A stretch of DNA of 64,000 nt from Cepaea nemoralis. Its lineage: Eukaryota; Mollusca; Gastropoda; Stylommatophora; Helicidae. Position 1 is the first letter of the stretch, and every line of letters begins with the position of its first letter. The notes beneath the pieces were generated by a model, which had not been told where the DNA came from, made no database searches, and saw nothing but the letters and a program-made list of their open reading frames with translations. Location of the stretch: NCBI GenBank assembly GCA_014155875.1, contig JACEFZ010025058.1, positions 3,266,001-3,330,000 of the forward strand, in the 5' to 3' direction. Position numbers and translations under genes: made by a program. Shown here in pieces: positions 61,468 to 64,000 of this stretch.

Positions 61468-63059
61468 TACTGTGTCTTCAGCATATCAAAGTTCAGGTAT
61501 TTATATTTCTCCTATTACAAAGAAATCATGTGATTACTAATAACTGCTCCTTGACTTTAATGTATTCGAAGGTTTCCCAAGGTTAATATATCTCCCTTGT
61601 GAATTACAACACCACTCAAGATAAAAATGCGGAGGCCGGCAGAAAGTAGCTGCGTCATTCAATAAATTATGTTTGTTGTCAGGGAATTAAATAGGACCCT
61701 GATAAGAGGAACACAATGAAAATGTTATAAAAATACGCAAGATTATCTTTTACTGTATTTCACTTTTGTCTTATAGTCCATTGAGCAGTACTACATGTCC
61801 CTGATAAATTGTCAGGAAAGTCGAAATCATTGTTGTGTTACAGAATGTATTATTTCTGACAGGATCTTCTTGAGACGTCTCCGGGTACGTCGACATATTT
61901 AGGAAAACCAGTCTTGAGATGTTATATTGTATCTATCTGTCAGTCCGTATGTGTAACTAATTCATCACCCACTTGAAACGATTACAATAAATGTCTTGAC
62001 CATTAGAGTACAAACATATTCTAACCTCAATAGTCCTAATCCTTTTTCTGAATACAGATGCCGTTCCCTGTCCTTCTACTGACGTTTTATATTTGGGACC
62101 TTTGTAATGTTTCTTTTCAACATGTGTTTCCAGAATTTGCTGCTGATTTCTGTTCTTGTGGTATCTGCTGCTAGCTATTTTGGCGCTGTTTTCTGCTTTG
62201 ATGCCTTCTTGTCATGTCGGTTGAGTTTGGCACATGTCTACTGAATTGTGTTGTTGGTCCTCGATACGTTTGGTCCTTCTTTAGTTTTGAGACCCGGTTG
62301 TCAGTCCTAAAAGGACTTAGCAAGATTCACCGATGTTTTGTGCTCCACCCATCTCTTCTGAATCTGTGCTTGTCTTTGTATCTTTGCTGTCTGCTTTTGG
62401 ATCTAAATCTGGAGAATTCGTCTTGACTCTTGTATTCTGCTCCTGTTTTTTGTTGTGCCTTTTCCCTCGTCATCAGAACTGTTTCTTCTCTTTTTATTAT
62501 TATTATAGTCTGAGTTTGTATACCCTTGGCTTAGTGTATGTTTGCCACTAGCTGTTTTCTTTTTCATTAGTTAAAGTTGTATTCTCTCTTCTTGAATTTG
62601 TTTAAGCGTTATTTAAACGTTTTCTTTCATTTCGGCAAATTTTGCAATACCCATCTCGAAGTTTTCCTTGACATTATTCGGTTCTTTTCGGTTGTGCTGC
62701 GTTGCACTTATGAGCAGTTGTTGTTTCTAGTAGATCACATCGTCGATTTTCGTTTGTAGCTGCCTCATTTGAATCTGTATTTGAGTAGTATGTAATGTTC
62801 ATTCCGATTATTTTAGGCTCCGAGCCTGCTTCTATAGTCTCAGTAAAACATTCCGATAACGTAACAAACTAGAGTATGCGAAAATCGACAATGTACGGCG
62901 AGCTAAACCATGTGGGATTAATTTGGTGTTAATTACTTTTCTGGTAATTACTGTATTGTGGTTGCGGACGGTGACAGCTGGTGAGTCTTATTCAATAGCG
63001 AGACGAATATCAATATGTCAGTGTGTAATTATTTATTAACCTTAAGTTAGTTATGCTGG
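61468..63059. other. no recognisable feature
   Basis: Frames of 60 to 72 codons occur between 62214 and 62759, all hydrophobic and without motif. No repeat family recognised. Confidence 0.5.
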
Positions 63060-63065
63060 GGATGA

Positions 63066-63107
63066 GGTTAGGGTTAAATGTTACAGTTAGGGTTACAGGT
63101 TAGGGAT
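63066..63107. repeat. degenerate TTAGGG-like cluster
   Basis: Three TTAGGGTT units and one TTAGGGA unit with 7 to 12 bp spacers. Too short and irregular to be a telomere. Confidence 0.6.
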
Positions 63108-63149
63108 ACAAAAATATATGTATATATGTGTGTGTATGTGTATGTGTGG

Positions 63150-63150
<1 letters not shown>

Positions 63151-63240
<90 letters not shown>
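63151..63240. repeat. (AT)n microsatellite
   Basis: About 90 bp of pure AT, followed by A-rich sequence. Confidence 0.98.
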
Positions 63241-63244
<4 letters not shown>

Positions 63245-64000
63245 AAAAAGAAAAAAAAACGTAACAGTAAAACACAATTAAAAATTTAAAAAGCAAAAAT
63301 AAATCAATTAACTAATTACAAAATAAAACACAATTCAAACATTAACAAATAACAAATACAGGAATAAATAAATAAAGATGGCGGTTATTATTGTAAGTGG
63401 TTGGTAGAGCTTAGTGTATAAACAACAACATAAAACTCTTATAGTCGCATTATTTAGTGTATAAACAATATGATCATACTATTGCCAAAGATACAAACAA
63501 CTTTTTTAAGAGTTATAACGAAAGAAGACAGTTTTAGCGATATCAGTCATGGCCATCTAATAGAATGAGTTCCTTTTAGTTGTTCAGAAGAGAGTGAACA
63601 TTGGGGAGGGATGGTGTGGTGTCAGACATGCTTGTATAGTGAATATGTTTTTATATTTATTGAGTGTTGTATTTGTATAGTTGGCATGGTGCTAGTTGTA
63701 AAATAGATGGCCGGTAAATAGTTTGTTGGTGTCGGGGTGACGTATAATTCGATTAGGCTAGTCAAGGTAGATGTCCGGTAAGTAGTTGGGTGGTCGGGGT
63801 TCTAGATAGGCGGTCCCGGGACGTGTCCATTGTTGGAATGTGGGCATGGGGGAGTGCGGTGGGAGTGTCTTCTCTCGTCTTGGTCATTGGTGTGATGAGT
63901 GGTAGGTGATGACATGATTTATCTTTACCTGCGTTTATTGAATATTTGTATAGTTGGCATGGTGCTAGGTGCTAGTATCACACATACTGAATTATTGGAA
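63241..64000. other. no gene; short direct repeat at the window end
   Basis: The sequence ATTTGTATAGTTGGCATGGT plus GCTAG occurs near 63670 and again near 63945, about 275 bp apart. It may be the start of a tandem array that runs past the window. Confidence 0.5.

Noticed and set aside
63066..63107. Telomeric repeat
   Set aside because: Only a few irregular TTAGGG-like units; not a tandem array.

Overview
This 64 kb window looks like a piece of an animal nuclear genome made almost wholly of transposable elements and simple repeats. I found no convincing host gene. The evidence is long microsatellites, apurinic-endonuclease LINEs, tRNA-derived SINEs, a Penelope-like element, hAT transposons and a Ty3/gypsy element of the unusual Gmr1-like layout. 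Together these suggest an invertebrate metazoan; a mollusc or another marine or lophotrochozoan animal would fit, but I cannot name the species. Nothing is bacterial: there are no operons and no ribosome binding sites. Family names used here (RTE-A, RTE-B, LINE-I, LINE-Z, SINE-1, SINE-2) are local labels.

Layout. 1-12.7 kb: LINE debris, namely the 3' end of an RTE-A element (1-734), three pieces of an RNase H-bearing LINE-I (2.3-3.0, 4.6-6.3, 8.65-8.93 kb), an old reverse transcriptase relic (9.4-9.8 kb), a LINE-Z 3' end (10.6-11.4 kb, minus) and two relics of an uncharacterised repetitive protein family on either side of it. 13.9-21.9 kb: four SINE-1 copies and an RTE-B element split by a 1.67 kb repeat-rich insert and by one SINE. 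21.9-29.1 kb: a nested block in which an RTE-A element (endonuclease and RT) is interrupted by a 3,969 bp LINE-Z, bounded by a 12 bp target-site duplication, and by a SINE. 29.8-39.1 kb: an RTE-A fragment, a hAT element inserted in a TA microsatellite, an old LTR element with about 1 kb repeats, a 17 bp-stem hairpin and another RTE-A 3' end.

40.9-48.35 kb holds the best-preserved element. It is a minus-strand Ty3/gypsy retrotransposon, 7,442 bp, with 467 bp LTRs that differ at only 3 positions, a perfect ATTAT duplication and one uninterrupted gag-pol frame in the order Gag-PR-IN-RT-RNase H. Integrase lies before reverse transcriptase as in Gmr1, while the GPY/F motif shows that it is Ty3/gypsy and not copia.

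51.3-53.9 kb is a minus-strand Penelope-like element (RT and GIY-YIG endonuclease) with inverted terminal copies of its own 5' coding sequence and an RTE-A inserted between its two domains. 54-64 kb carries a long compound microsatellite, an RTE relic, a 2.96 kb hAT with an internal 404 bp tandem duplication that sits in one arm of a 220 bp-arm foldback element, two SINE types, and further microsatellites.

The history reads as repeated insertion of elements into older elements. The gypsy element is the youngest clear event. Most LINE copies are dead by frameshift, stop or truncation.
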